A DNA stretch of 64,000 nucleotides from JAHRAW01 sp965249835 (lineage in GTDB: Bacteria; Pseudomonadota; Gammaproteobacteria; Arenicellales; Poriferihabitantaceae): NCBI GenBank assembly GCA_965249835.1, contig CBDFMY010000003.1, positions 558,001 through 622,000 of the forward strand. Direction: 5' to 3'. A program made the translations under genes and the position numbers. The notes under the pieces were generated by a model. It made no database searches. It was not told the origin of the DNA and was given only the letters and a program-made list of their open reading frames with translations. Position 1 is the first letter of the stretch; every line of letters begins with the position of its first letter. Shown one piece after another: positions 51,207-60,381 of the stretch.

Positions 51207-52289
51207 ATGACAAACCCAAACCGCGAGGCAATTGAGGAAAAACTGAAACAGGTCATTGACCCCCACACCGGTAAAGATCTGGTTTCCAGCAAGGCGGTCA
51301 AGGACATTGCAGTGGACGGCGAGCAGGTCAACATCAGCATCGTTCTTGGCTATCCGGCGAAGAGTTGGGAAGCGGAACTCGCGGCGATGGTCGAGGCGGC
51401 GGTGGGTGCCGAAGTTTCGGCAACAGTTTCGGTGAAATCCAATCCGCAGTCCCACGAAGTCCAAGAGGGGGTGAAGCCGCTGGAGGGAGTCAAGAATATC
51501 ATCGCGGTGGCTTCGGGCAAGGGCGGGGTGGGCAAGTCCACGCTGTCGGTCAATCTGGCGCTGGCGCTATCCGCCGAGGGCGCGCGCGCTGGCATCCTCG
51601 ACGCCGACATCTATGGACCCAGCCAGCCGCGAATGCTCGGCATCAGTGGCAAGCCGCAATCCAAAGACGGCAAGACTCTGGAGCCGATGAACAGTTATCA
51701 CTTGCAGGCGATGTCCATCGGTTTTCTGGTGGACGAGGAGTCGCCGATGATCTGGCGTGGGCCCATGGTGACTCAGGCGCTGGAGCAGTTGCTCAAGGAT
51801 ACGCAGTGGGATGACCTTGATTATCTCATCATCGATATGCCGCCCGGCACCGGCGACATCCAGTTGACGCTGGCGCAGAAGGTGCCGGTGTCGGGTTCCA
51901 TCATCGTTACCACGCCGCAGGACATCGCCCTGCTGGATGCGCGCAAGGCGTATAAAATGTTCGAGAAAGTGGAAATACCGGTGCTCGGCGTGGTGGAAAA
52001 CATGAGCACTTATATCTGCCCCCAGTGCGGCCACGAGGAGCACATTTTCGGTAGCGGCGGCGGCGAGAGCATGGCGCAGCAATACGGCCTGGATTTTCTC
52101 GGCAAGGTGCCGCTGGAGCGTAGCATTCGTGAAAGCACCGACGACGGGCGGCCAAGCGTGGTGGCGGACCCGGACGGGGAAAGCGCGCGCGCATACAAAG
52201 CCATCGCGCGCCGCGCCGCCGCCATGCTGGCGTTGCGCAAAAAAGACTTCAGCGCCAAGTTTCCCAACATCGTAATCCAGCAGAACTGA
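51207..52289 (+). CDS. apbC: Mrp/ApbC P-loop Fe-S carrier ATPase
   Basis: A 360-residue protein that carries Fe-S clusters. A DUF59-like N-terminal domain (residues 1-75) precedes VASGKGGVGKSTLSVNLALAL (deviant Walker A). A CxxC pair is in YICPQCGHEEHIF. It is divergent from metG and upstream of dcd, as in E. coli where udk sits between; udk is absent here. Confidence 0.93.
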   Translation: MTNPNREAIEEKLKQVIDPHTGKDLVSSKAVKDIAVDGEQVNISIVLGYPAKSWEAELAAMVEAAVGAEVSATVSVKSNPQSHEVQEGVKPLEGVKNIIAVASGKGGVGKSTLSVNLALALSAEGARAGILDADIYGPSQPRMLGISGKPQSKDGKTLEPMNSYHLQAMSIGFLVDEESPMIWRGPMVTQALEQLLKDTQWDDLDYLIIDMPPGTGDIQLTLAQKVPVSGSIIVTTPQDIALLDARKAYKMFEKVEIPVLGVVENMSTYICPQCGHEEHIFGSGGGESMAQQYGLDFLGKVPLERSIRESTDDGRPSVVADPDGESARAYKAIARRAAAMLALRKKDFSAKFPNIVIQQN

Positions 52290-52322
52290 CGCGCCGCCGC
52301 ATAAACATTTTATGGCATCCTC

Positions 52323-52889
52323 ATGACCATCAAGTCCGACCGCTGGATTCGGCAAATGGCAAAATCCCACCGCATGATTGAGCCCTTTGAGCCCGCACAG
52401 GTGCGCGAGACCGATGCCGGGCGGGTAATTTCCTGGGGGACTTCCAGTTACGGCTACGACATTCGCTGCTCCAACGAATTCAAGATATTCACCAACATCA
52501 ATTCCGCCATCGTCGACCCCAAAAATTTCGACGCCGACAGTTTCGTTGATCTCACCGGCGAGGTCTGCATCATCCCGCCCAACTCCTTCGCCCTGGCGCG
52601 CACCGTGGAATACTTTCGCATCCCGCGCAATGTCCTGACCATCTGCCTCGGCAAAAGCACCTACGCCCGATGCGGCATCATCGTCAATGTCACGCCGTTT
52701 GAACCGGAGTGGGAGGGCTATGTCACTCTGGAGTTTTCCAACACCACGCCGCTGCCGGCGAAAATATACGCCAACGAAGGAATCGCCCAGGTGATTTTCT
52801 TTGAGAGCGACGAGGGTTGCGAAGTGTCGTATAAAGACCGCGGCGGGAAGTATCAGGGGCAGACCGGAGTGGCGCTGCCGAAGATTTGA
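52323..52889 (+). CDS. dcd: dCTP deaminase
   Basis: A 188-residue trimeric enzyme that makes dUTP from dCTP. LGKSTYARCGIIVNVTPFEP carries the Ser/Arg loop, and the catalytic Glu lies in YVTLEFSNTTPLP. The N-terminus KSDRWIRQMAKSHRMIEPFE is standard for the monofunctional enzyme. It is 33 bases after apbC and probably co-transcribed. Confidence 0.95.
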   Translation: MTIKSDRWIRQMAKSHRMIEPFEPAQVRETDAGRVISWGTSSYGYDIRCSNEFKIFTNINSAIVDPKNFDADSFVDLTGEVCIIPPNSFALARTVEYFRIPRNVLTICLGKSTYARCGIIVNVTPFEPEWEGYVTLEFSNTTPLPAKIYANEGIAQVIFFESDEGCEVSYKDRGGKYQGQTGVALPKI

Positions 52890-52899
52890 AAGTGCCTGA

Positions 52900-53361
52900 A
52901 TGAGATTATTGTTAACCGGATTGCTGGTTTTGTTCGTCGCATCGGCGGCATTCGCCAATGAGCCGGTCAGCACCGGCAGATGGAATAACACGGCAATCGG
53001 CGGACACGATGCGTTGGAATATTACGCGTCCGGGCTTGCCGCAAGCACCGCGGTCGCCGCTGGCGCAAAAAAGCATGTCGTGCGCTGGCAAGGCGCGGAG
53101 TGGCGATTCGCCAGTCAGGCATCCGCCGACCAATTCGCCGCCAACCCGCGCCAATACGCCCCGCGTTACAACGGTCATTGCGCCAACGCATTGAGTTTGG
53201 GCGAAGGATTGGTGCGCACCGATGGTAGCGTGTGGGAATTTTTCGGCGAACGGCTACATTTGTTCTACACCGAACGCGGCCGCCAACGCTGGTTGAGCGG
53301 CGATTGGAAAGCCTACCAGAAAAAAGCCGATGCGGCCTGGCAGGCGGAATTGTCAGAATAG
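52900..53361 (+). CDS. exported YHS-domain-like protein
   Basis: A 153-residue protein with a signal sequence (LLLTGLLVLFVASAAFA). The region AIGGHDALEYYASG followed by WQGAEWRFASQASADQFAAN is the YHS-type metal-binding block seen in periplasmic proteins with this organisation. His 31/His 59-type residues could bind a metal. The C-terminal LSGDWKAYQKKADAAWQAEL is helical. The role is not defined. It lies 10 bases after dcd. Confidence 0.75.
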   Translation: MRLLLTGLLVLFVASAAFANEPVSTGRWNNTAIGGHDALEYYASGLAASTAVAAGAKKHVVRWQGAEWRFASQASADQFAANPRQYAPRYNGHCANALSLGEGLVRTDGSVWEFFGERLHLFYTERGRQRWLSGDWKAYQKKADAAWQAELSE

Positions 53362-53392
53362 TTAGTGGTCTATCTGTCATCGAACGGTTGAT

Positions 53393-54157
53393 ATGAATAG
53401 CGAGATAAATATCGCTGCCGTCGGTGCGGCGGCTTTGCAACACGGCTTGATTTCACGCGGCGGGTTTACGGTGGATGCCAGCGACGATGTGCCGGATGTT
53501 GACGGCAAGGTTGCGAAGTCGTTGTTGTTGTTTGGCAATGGTGGGTCGTCGTTGTGGTCCGGGTTCAGCAACTCGGCGGAATATCACGACCACCAACCCA
53601 ACCCGTTGAATCGGTGGAGCGCGCGGATTGGCAATCAACTGGCCGAGCAGTTTGGCGCACGGGCGTTGTTTCCGTTTGGCGGGCCGCCGCGATTGCCGTT
53701 TTTGCGCTGGGCGAAAAAAGCCGAAGCGTTGCAAAACTCGCAACTCGGCATGTTGATTCACCCGCAATTCGGACTGTGGCACGCCTACCGTTTTGCGCTG
53801 GCTTTCCCGCAACGGGGCGACCCGGCGCAAGTTGAATGGCAAACGCCCGCCGCAAGCGACCGAGATATATGCCAGCGGTGCGCAACCAAGCCGTGCCGGG
53901 GTGCCTGTCCGGTGAACGCGTTTACCGAAGCCGGTTACGACGTCCAATCCTGTTTTCGTTATCTCGAAGATAATCCAAAATCGGCGTGTATGACGCACGG
54001 CTGTCAGGCGCGCACCGCCTGCCCGCAAGGCACCGGTTATCGCTATGAACCTCGCCATGCGGCTTTCCACATGCGCGCATTTGTCGTCGCCATGGCGACC
54101 GAGGAATTCTCCGAAGACGCAACCGGACGCGTGGCCGGGGAGCCAGACGCGGCGTAG
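53393..54157 (+). CDS. 4Fe-4S cluster protein, uncharacterised
   Basis: A 254-residue protein with two predicted cluster-binding segments: CQRCATKPCRGACPVNAF and ACMTHGCQARTACPQG. The N-terminal 170 residues (LLLFGNGGSSLWSGFS, QLGMLIHPQFGLWHAYRFAL) resemble QueG/vitamin B12-related reductases loosely. No corrinoid motif was found. The final residues (RVAGEPDAA) fall in a mosaic repeat, which supplies the stop. Confidence 0.7.
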   Translation: MNSEINIAAVGAAALQHGLISRGGFTVDASDDVPDVDGKVAKSLLLFGNGGSSLWSGFSNSAEYHDHQPNPLNRWSARIGNQLAEQFGARALFPFGGPPRLPFLRWAKKAEALQNSQLGMLIHPQFGLWHAYRFALAFPQRGDPAQVEWQTPAASDRDICQRCATKPCRGACPVNAFTEAGYDVQSCFRYLEDNPKSACMTHGCQARTACPQGTGYRYEPRHAAFHMRAFVVAMATEEFSEDATGRVAGEPDAA

Positions 54158-54371
54158 CCGCTACTCCGCCATTGCGCGCAATGTTTGTCTGGATTATAAG
54201 GAGTTCGGCTACGCCATAATAAAATAGGCACGCACAAAATAATTGTGCGCCGCATATTTTTCGTCAGGCAAGGCGCACGAGGAGCGAGGGAGTGAGCAAT
54301 ACATTGAGTATGTGAGCGACCGAGCGACGAAGCGCAACGCAGCATGGCGGAAAATAGGCAAGCACAATTTA
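54150..54371 (-). repeat. mosaic B fragment plus dispersed repeat A, copy 8
   Basis: The first 80 bases include the module GTTCGGCTACGCC, then a full reverse repeat A runs from ATTGTGCGCCGCATATTTTT to AATAGGCAAGCACAATTTAT. Its left terminus overlaps the comF stop. Confidence 0.8.
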
Positions 54372-55070
54372 TGACCGCGCCGCCGCCCACACACTCACGG
54401 TGCTAACGCCGGCGGATTTCAACGCGCGCGCGGCCACATTGACCGTGCTGCCGCTGGTGACCACATCGTCAATCAACGCGATATGCGCCGGCAGGTCGGT
54501 TGTCGTTGCCTTGAACGCGCCTTTGACATTGCGGCGTCTTTCACGTTGGCCGAGACCAACCTGCGGCATGGTATCCTTGATTCGCGCAAGCAAGCGGTGG
54601 TTGACCTCAACCCCCAACTCCCGGCCGACGAAGCGTGCGATTTCCAGTGCCTGATTGAAGCCTCGCTGGCGCAGACGTCGCGGATGTAGCGGCACGGGTA
54701 TCAGCACATCCGGCGCCGGACACGGATCCTGCCACACTCGTCGGCAGAGCATCGCCCCCAAAGATCCGGCGTGGCGCAGTTGCCGATGGTATTTCAGGGT
54801 TTGAATCTGCGCCGACACTGGCGCACGATACTTGAACGGAATCACCGAATGGTCATAATAGGGCTGGCGCATCTGACAGCCACCGCACACGCCCACTTCG
54901 TATAATTCCACGCCGCAGATTTCGCAGCCGGTGATAATCCACGGCAGCAATGGCTGGCAGTCGGCGCAAAACCCCCGACTTGCGTGGGCGGCGCGTAGAT
55001 TGCAGGTGGGGCAACGGTCCGGCACCAGGGCGTTGAGCATTGTCCCGGTCTGTGGCATGACATTATTCAT
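54369..55070 (-). CDS. comF: ComF-family phosphoribosyltransferase-like protein
   Basis: A 233-residue protein related to competence protein ComF and GntX. The N-terminal zinc-ribbon cysteines are in CPTCNLRAAHASRGFCADCQ and CEICGVELYEVGVCGGC. The PRPP-type motif is IALIDDVVTSGSTVNVAA. ComF is needed for DNA uptake in naturally competent species. The gene is divergent from the BioC-like gene. Confidence 0.88.
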   Translation of the reverse strand: MNNVMPQTGTMLNALVPDRCPTCNLRAAHASRGFCADCQPLLPWIITGCEICGVELYEVGVCGGCQMRQPYYDHSVIPFKYRAPVSAQIQTLKYHRQLRHAGSLGAMLCRRVWQDPCPAPDVLIPVPLHPRRLRQRGFNQALEIARFVGRELGVEVNHRLLARIKDTMPQVGLGQRERRRNVKGAFKATTTDLPAHIALIDDVVTSGSTVNVAARALKSAGVSTVSVWAAARS

Positions 55071-55148
55071 GACTGAAATCCATTTCTATTTCCATTTCCA
55101 TTATGGGGGGGCGAAGTCCTGCTCAGTGAAAGCGTGCTGGCGTGAAGG

Positions 55149-55928
55149 ATGAAACCTGTCAATCCATTGAAACTCGATCTTCGCCAAATCGCAAGCATTA
55201 AAGCAAGGGCACGCCGAAAAAATGCGTCGGGCCGGCTGGATTATTTGCGCGCCCGCATTCGGCGTGAACTGGAACAACGCTGGGCGCAAGATCAATCCGA
55301 TAGCAGCCAACCGAGTCGGGTGTTGTTGCTTGACTTTGATGGCGAGCATCCGCACCTCGGCGCGGCGCACATTCAACTGATTTCTTTTTTCAAGGACAAC
55401 TTTCTCGCGCATGACACGGATGATTTTGACGGCTTCGTCATCGGCTTGCCACTGGCCTGGTTGCCGCTGGATGCGGTGCTGGCGGAAGCGTTGCGAGTGC
55501 TGCGCCCCGGCGGTCGGTTGTTGTTTTGCACTTTTGGTCCCGACACGCTGCAACAACTGCGATGGGCCTGGAGCGAGGTGGATGAGTTGCCCCATGTGCA
55601 TCCTTTCATCGACATGCATCACATCGGTGATGAACTGCTTCGGTGCGGCTTCGTCCGCCCGATTGTGGATGTGGACCGGGTTGCGGTGGCATATCCAAAC
55701 GCCGCTATGCTATACGCCGACCTGCGCGGTGAGGGATTCACCAACCTCCTTGCCGAGCGACGCAAAACCCTGACCGGCGCGGCGCGCTTTGCCGGATTTG
55801 CCAAAGCCCTGGACAGTCTGCGCCAACCCGGTGCGCCGCTTTCGATTACCTTTGAATTAATTTACGGCGTCGCCACCGCACCGTTACCGTCGTCTCAGGT
55901 GCGGGTGGCGCCGCCTGAAATGATCTAA
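55149..55928 (+). CDS. BioC-like methyltransferase, motif I degenerate
   Basis: A 259-residue protein. ALRVLRPGGRLLFCTFGPDT, HVHPFIDMHHIGDELLRCGF and VDRVAVAYPNAAMLYADLRG match malonyl-ACP O-methyltransferase BioC. The SAM motif I expected as a GxGxG run is replaced by LLLDFDGEHPHLG, so catalysis is doubtful and the protein may be a paralogue. It is divergent from comF with a short spacer and its end overlaps the bepA-like gene by four bases. Confidence 0.78.
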   Translation: MKPVNPLKLDLRQIASIKARARRKNASGRLDYLRARIRRELEQRWAQDQSDSSQPSRVLLLDFDGEHPHLGAAHIQLISFFKDNFLAHDTDDFDGFVIGLPLAWLPLDAVLAEALRVLRPGGRLLFCTFGPDTLQQLRWAWSEVDELPHVHPFIDMHHIGDELLRCGFVRPIVDVDRVAVAYPNAAMLYADLRGEGFTNLLAERRKTLTGAARFAGFAKALDSLRQPGAPLSITFELIYGVATAPLPSSQVRVAPPEMI

Positions 55929-57397
55929 TGCGGTTTCAATATTTCTTCCAACTCGTGCAATCTCGCGGTGATGCTTTGGTGGAGATAGCCCTCGGAATCA
56001 TTTTCCCGCAACGCCTGTTTCAAGGAAGCCACCGCCGTTTGATATTCGCCCAGCGCGGCGTGAAATTCGGCGGTCGCTTGATGCGCTTGCGCCAGCAATC
56101 CGAGTTTGGCATTGCTTCGCGACAACAGCGGATACAGGTCAAACCGTTCCTTGTGGCGACGCAATTGGTGGCGGATTACGCGCTTCGCTTCCCTCGCATC
56201 GCCGGCCGCAAGCAGCGCATGCGTCTGATAGTGAACCAGATAAACCAACTTCGGATGCGCCGCGGTCAATTTTTTATAAATGGCAACCGCCGCGAATGCG
56301 TCACCGGCAATCATACTCGTCTCGGCATTGGCAATTTGAAACGCGACTTCATTCGGATAGGCATCCAGCAACGGTTGCAATATCGCACGCGCTTGTTTGG
56401 CATGTAACATTTTTTTATGCGTCAGCGCGAGACCATATCGCGCCGCGATTTTTTGTTCGCCCGACGCATTTTGCGCACGGTCGCTGAAATAGGCGATGGC
56501 ATCGCGGTCATCACGCAAATACAACGCGCGAATTTTTGCTTTGGCGAGATGGAACGCACGGCTCGGCGGATGCTGTGTGGGCGGATACGCGCTGGCGCGG
56601 TTTTCCGCTTCGGCGATGCGCGTGTAGGAGAGTGGATGGGTGCGCAGGAACTCAGGGGTTTGGTTGCCGAGAACGCCGTACCGATCGATCTTGCTGAAAA
56701 ACCGCGACATGGCGGTCGGATCAAAGCCGGCCTCGGCGAGTAACTTGATGCCGATGGAATCCGCTTCGCGTTCAAAATCCCGGGTGTAGGATAATTGATT
56801 GGACAGCAACGCGGCGTTGGCAACGGTCAATCCGGCCAGCCCGGCTTTGCCGCCCACCAGCACCGAAGCCAACACCGCGGCTATGGTCGGCAACTTGCTG
56901 GCTTCCGCTTTGGCGAGCATGCGCGGCAGGTGTCGCTGGGTGATATGCGCTATTTCATGCGCCATCACCGAGGCCAGTTCGTTTTCGTCTTCGGCGGTTA
57001 GAATCAAGCCGGTGTGAAAAGTAATGTGTCCGCCGGGCACGGCAAAGGCGTTCAACTTCGGATTCTGCAACAGGTGCACGGTAATCGGCGTGTTCCGCGT
57101 CGAAGCGTTTTTTGCCACGGTCGTGCCGAGTTGGTTGAGATAGGCGTTCAACTCCGGGTCGTCAATGTAGTTCTTGTCGCGGATGAGTTGACGCAGGAAC
57201 TGCTGACCGATGCGCGTCTCCTGTGCCGGAGACAAAGTGCGCGCAGCACTGTCGCCCAGTTCCGGCAGGGGTTCGTTTTTATCGGCGACCACGCTGGCGA
57301 CCGGTAGATACAGCGATGCGATAAGGATGAGTATACGCAGGCGCAACGTAATGCCCCGGGCGGGGCATTGGTCGGGAATGGCCGGGCGGTTGCGCAT
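55925..57397 (-). CDS. BepA-like M48 peptidase with TPR region
   Basis: A 490-residue periplasmic zinc protease. A signal sequence (LRILILIASLYLPVASVVA) precedes HEIAH at 147-151 (HExxH) and a glutamate further on (FEREADSIG). The C-terminal half is TPR-like (residues 300-470). In E. coli BepA maintains outer-membrane LptD and other barrels. Its start at 57397 gives a signal peptide; no shorter ATG fits better. Confidence 0.9.
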   Translation of the reverse strand: MRNRPAIPDQCPARGITLRLRILILIASLYLPVASVVADKNEPLPELGDSAARTLSPAQETRIGQQFLRQLIRDKNYIDDPELNAYLNQLGTTVAKNASTRNTPITVHLLQNPKLNAFAVPGGHITFHTGLILTAEDENELASVMAHEIAHITQRHLPRMLAKAEASKLPTIAAVLASVLVGGKAGLAGLTVANAALLSNQLSYTRDFEREADSIGIKLLAEAGFDPTAMSRFFSKIDRYGVLGNQTPEFLRTHPLSYTRIAEAENRASAYPPTQHPPSRAFHLAKAKIRALYLRDDRDAIAYFSDRAQNASGEQKIAARYGLALTHKKMLHAKQARAILQPLLDAYPNEVAFQIANAETSMIAGDAFAAVAIYKKLTAAHPKLVYLVHYQTHALLAAGDAREAKRVIRHQLRRHKERFDLYPLLSRSNAKLGLLAQAHQATAEFHAALGEYQTAVASLKQALRENDSEGYLHQSITARLHELEEILKPH

Positions 57398-57482
57398 GGA
57401 TAGTAGTTTGTTTGCCCTATACTATACCGCTATACTTGCCTGACCACGAACACAAGTTTCAATCCATAACGAATCACAACTC

Positions 57483-57758
57483 ATGACCGAATCCGCATCA
57501 GACCCATCCAACGAGCCATCCGAAGGCGCGATCAAAATCACGCGGGAACTGGATACCCGTGGATTGAATTGCCCGCTGCCCATTTTGCGTGCGAAGAAAA
57601 CCCTGAACGGAATGAACGCCGGGGAAGTGCTCGCCATCGTCTCCACCGACCCCGGCTCGGTGAAAGACTTCGAGGCGTTCGCCACGCAGACCGGCAATGC
57701 GTTGCTGGAGTCATCCGAGGTAGGCGGCGAGTTTCACTTCAAGGTGAAAAAAGCCTGA
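57483..57758 (+). CDS. TusA/SirA-family sulfurtransferase
   Basis: A 91-residue protein. LDTRGLNCPLPILRAKKTL has the CPxP cysteine site of the TusA family. A short acidic N-terminal extension precedes it. It lies at a divergent promoter region with the bepA-like gene (TATAC boxes at 57417-57435). TusA relays sulfur for tRNA thiolation or sulfur oxidation. The function here cannot be fixed. Confidence 0.88.
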   Translation: MTESASDPSNEPSEGAIKITRELDTRGLNCPLPILRAKKTLNGMNAGEVLAIVSTDPGSVKDFEAFATQTGNALLESSEVGGEFHFKVKKA

Positions 57759-57842
57759 CGCGACGATGCCGTGAACTACTTCGCTGGCTTTCAGCCACGG
57801 GCGATTGTTGCACCACTGGCTTTTTAGGTAGTGTCGGCCAGG

Positions 57843-58526
57843 TCAGTTAGCGGTGCCGGTTAGTTTTTCAACTCCGGATGCGCTTCCCAGGAGTAGCACA
57901 TCCGCACCGCGCAACGCGAACAGCCCGACCGTTACCACGCCGGGCATCTGATTGATGCGCCGCTCCATTTCAACCGGATTTTCGATGGCAAGATTGCGCG
58001 CATCGATGATGAGGTTGCCGTTGTCGGTGGTGAATGCCGTGCCATTGGTGGTGCGCAGTTGCGGTTGCGCACCGAGTCCGGCGATGGCGCGGCCCACCAG
58101 ACTTTGTGCCATCGGGATGACTTCAATCGGCAACGGAAATTCTCCCAATACCGCCACCAGTTTGCTGTGGTCGGCGATACACACGAATTTTTCGCTGGCT
58201 TGCGCGACAATTTTTTCACGCGTCAACGCGCCGCCGCCGCCTTTGATCAAATGCAAATGTCGAGTTGCTTCGTCGGCACCGTCGACATAAAGCGGCAACG
58301 CACCGACTTGATTTAAATCCAGCACCGTGATGCCGTGCGCGCGCAATCGTTGCGCGCTCGCTTCAGAACTTGCCACCGCGCCATCGATTTTGCCCTTGAT
58401 TGCGGCCAGTGCGTCTATGAAAAAATCCGCGGTGGAGCCGGTGCCGACGCCGATGATGTCGCCGTTCTCAACATAATCCAGCGCGGCCTGTGCGGCGTCT
58501 TGTTTCATTTGCGCGAGCGAGGTCAT
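57843..58526 (-). CDS. rpiA: ribose-5-phosphate isomerase A
   Basis: A 227-residue isomerase. GVGTGSTADFFIDALAAI and YVDGADEATRHLHLIKGGGG carry the phosphate loop and catalytic residues. The ATG at 58526 is chosen over a TTG at 58538. It ends convergent to tusA and starts eight bases after the cbbQ stop on the same strand. In a Calvin-cycle organism it would feed ribulose-5-phosphate. Confidence 0.94.
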   Translation of the reverse strand: MTSLAQMKQDAAQAALDYVENGDIIGVGTGSTADFFIDALAAIKGKIDGAVASSEASAQRLRAHGITVLDLNQVGALPLYVDGADEATRHLHLIKGGGGALTREKIVAQASEKFVCIADHSKLVAVLGEFPLPIEVIPMAQSLVGRAIAGLGAQPQLRTTNGTAFTTDNGNLIIDARNLAIENPVEMERRINQMPGVVTVGLFALRGADVLLLGSASGVEKLTGTAN

Positions 58527-58534
58527 TTCAATTC

Positions 58535-59341
58535 TCAAAACAACGATGCGCCGAGTTCGCTGACGGCTTTCAGCATGTCCGGGTCGTCGGTTAAGGTCTC
58601 GGCAATCGCGCCGCGACAGGCGAGCCGCGGGTCAATGCCGCTGACCATCAATTTCGCCGCGTGCACCAGCAACCGCGTGCTGGCGCCTTCGTCCAAACCG
58701 CTGCCCTTTAAGTTGCGCGTCATGCCGGCATACTTCACCAATTTGGCAGCGGTGTTTTCATCCAGCCCGGATTCTTTGACGATGATGTCGGTCTCAAGCA
58801 CGGCATCGGGATAGCCGAATTCAATGGAGACAAATCGTTGTCGCGTGCTTTGCTTGAGGTCTTTCAGCACGCTTTGGTAGCCGGGGTTGTAGGAGATGGC
58901 GAGGGAAAACTCGGGCGGCGCGACCAGCAACTCGCCGGTTTTTTCAATGGGTAACGCACGCCGGTCGTCAGCAAGCGGATGGATGACCACGGTGGTGTCT
59001 TTGCGCGCTTCGACGATTTCATCGAGATAGCAAATCCCGCCGCCGCGCACCGCACGACTCAATGGCCCGTCGGTCCAACGCGTCTCGCCGCCGATGATTA
59101 AATAACGACCGACCAGATCCGCGGCGGTCAAATCATCGTGACACGACACCGTTACCAGCGGTCGTTTCAATCGCCACGCAATGTGTTCCATGAAACGAGT
59201 TTTGCCGCAACCGGTCGGGCCCTTCAGCAGCACCGGAATGGCGTTGCAATAGGCCGCTTCGAATAACTCAATCTCGTTATTCTGCGGCGCGTAATACGGC
59301 TCGCTTTCAATCAAATATTGTTGTAGTGGGTCGGCGTTCAT
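58535..59341 (-). CDS. CbbQ/NirQ/NorQ-family AAA ATPase
   Basis: A 268-residue MoxR-type ATPase. Walker A is KGPTGCGKTRFMEH, Walker B ICYLDEIVEAR, and the C-terminal segment matches CbbQ_C (GLDEGASTRLLVHAAKLMVSG). The ATG at 59341 gives the usual family length; upstream codons are not supported. CbbQ with CbbO activates RuBisCO; NorQ with NorD serves nitric oxide reductase. No cbbO/norD or RuBisCO gene is in this window, so the choice is open. Confidence 0.85.
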   Translation of the reverse strand: MNADPLQQYLIESEPYYAPQNNEIELFEAAYCNAIPVLLKGPTGCGKTRFMEHIAWRLKRPLVTVSCHDDLTAADLVGRYLIIGGETRWTDGPLSRAVRGGGICYLDEIVEARKDTTVVIHPLADDRRALPIEKTGELLVAPPEFSLAISYNPGYQSVLKDLKQSTRQRFVSIEFGYPDAVLETDIIVKESGLDENTAAKLVKYAGMTRNLKGSGLDEGASTRLLVHAAKLMVSGIDPRLACRGAIAETLTDDPDMLKAVSELGASLF

Positions 59342-59531
59342 GAGGGTTGTTTGAATGTTCGGTATGGTTTGTTGAGTGATTTTTTTGTTCTTATTCACAC
59401 ATGTGCCGGCGAGCGGCTTAATTGGGAAATAAAACAAAAGCGATAACAAGAATGTGATAACCGATGGCAACGAGATTATCATCCGCGCATTGCCCGGTGT
59501 CAATCAATCGCAGTGGTGGCGCAAATTTTAC

Positions 59532-59695
59532 GCACTGCATTTGTTCAGATACATCTGGCACACCTCAACCCAAGAGGAGATGCCATGCAAATCCATCCTA
59601 TTGGCTACGGAATAAGAGGGTTGTACCGCGTTGCCAAAATCGGGCATCGTTGGGACATGAACCCTCAATGCCCAAAAACGAATCAAGAGCGTTAG
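59532..59695 (+). pseudogene. second copy of transposase-like 5' remnant
   Basis: From ATG 59585 it reads MQIHPIGYGIRGLYRVAKIG then HRWDMNPQCPKTNQER and stops. It matches 46628-46803 including CACCTCAACCCAAGAGGAGA upstream, so both derive from one element. The downstream part is lost. Confidence 0.5.
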
Positions 59696-59739
59696 CCCTT
59701 GTCATTATTATTCACGACTTCGCCACAGCAACGCCGTTT

Positions 59740-59872
59740 TTAGTATCACGCTTCGCGTGACACTATTTACTATTGTCTTCTCAAAAGGACTAATCGCCTT
59801 CCGATTTACCATTGTCTCCCCAACCTGTCATCCTCGCCGGCAGGCGGGGATCCTAAAGTGGCGTAGCCGCCG
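59740..59872. repeat. mosaic repeat B block
   Basis: It has the module ATCACGCTTCGCGTGACA and tcctcgccggcaggcgggga, and TTTACCATTGTCTCCCCAAC shared with 24120 and 29540. No gene is supported between 59342 and 59887 besides the remnant at 59532. Confidence 0.7.
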
Positions 59873-59887
59873 GGACGCGCTCATACA

Positions 59888-60381
59888 TTAGCGGTAAGCA
59901 ACAAGCACCATCGCCTTGCCGTCATTCTCGCATCTCACCTTTCCTTCATCGGTGAAGTTGCACTTAAGAGTTGAATTCACGAACTCCCACTGGACTACGG
60001 TTTTTCCTTCCAGATCCTGAACCGATAAATATTTTCCATAAACACTCAAAACAAACCAGCACTATTGGCGCGCGTTGATAAAGTATAATACATGCCTAAA
60101 CGACCTGTTTTGTCGACACTTCCATAATCATCAATAGCAGTTAACGGATTAACTTTCCACGCATTTTTGTTAAACGTAAAAAGAGTCAGCATACTGTTTG
60201 TATTTTCCCTGTGCGTTTTTATTTCCACATTTTCTATATCCGGAAGAGCGATGTTGTTTTCCTCAATGCCGAGCAACTCTTCAAAAGTATAGCCGACACC
60301 CGTCGACCCTTTTCTAAGTGATTGGACGAAACCCATATCTCTTATTTCATTGAATCTTTTTCTAAACTCTTCTAACGTCAT
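59888..60381 (-). pseudogene. frameshifted MvaI/BcnI-type restriction endonuclease
   Basis: From ATG 60381 the frame reads MTLEEFRKRFNEIRDMGFVQ, SLRKGSTGVGYTFEELLGIE and PDIENVEIKTHRENTNSMLT, the D...ExK pattern of the MvaI/BcnI nucleases, and stops at 60046 after NSAGLF. Shifting by one base continues as VLSVYGKYLSVQDLEGKTVV and ends MVLVAYR at 59888. The combined 165 residues are short of the usual 240, so the enzyme is both frameshifted and truncated. No intact methyltransferase adjoins it. AT-rich, probably transferred. Confidence 0.7.

Noticed and set aside
51567..52991. 474-codon minus-strand frame opposite mrp and dcd
   Set aside because: Shadow frame with low-complexity Arg/His/Gly use; both opposite genes are clear.
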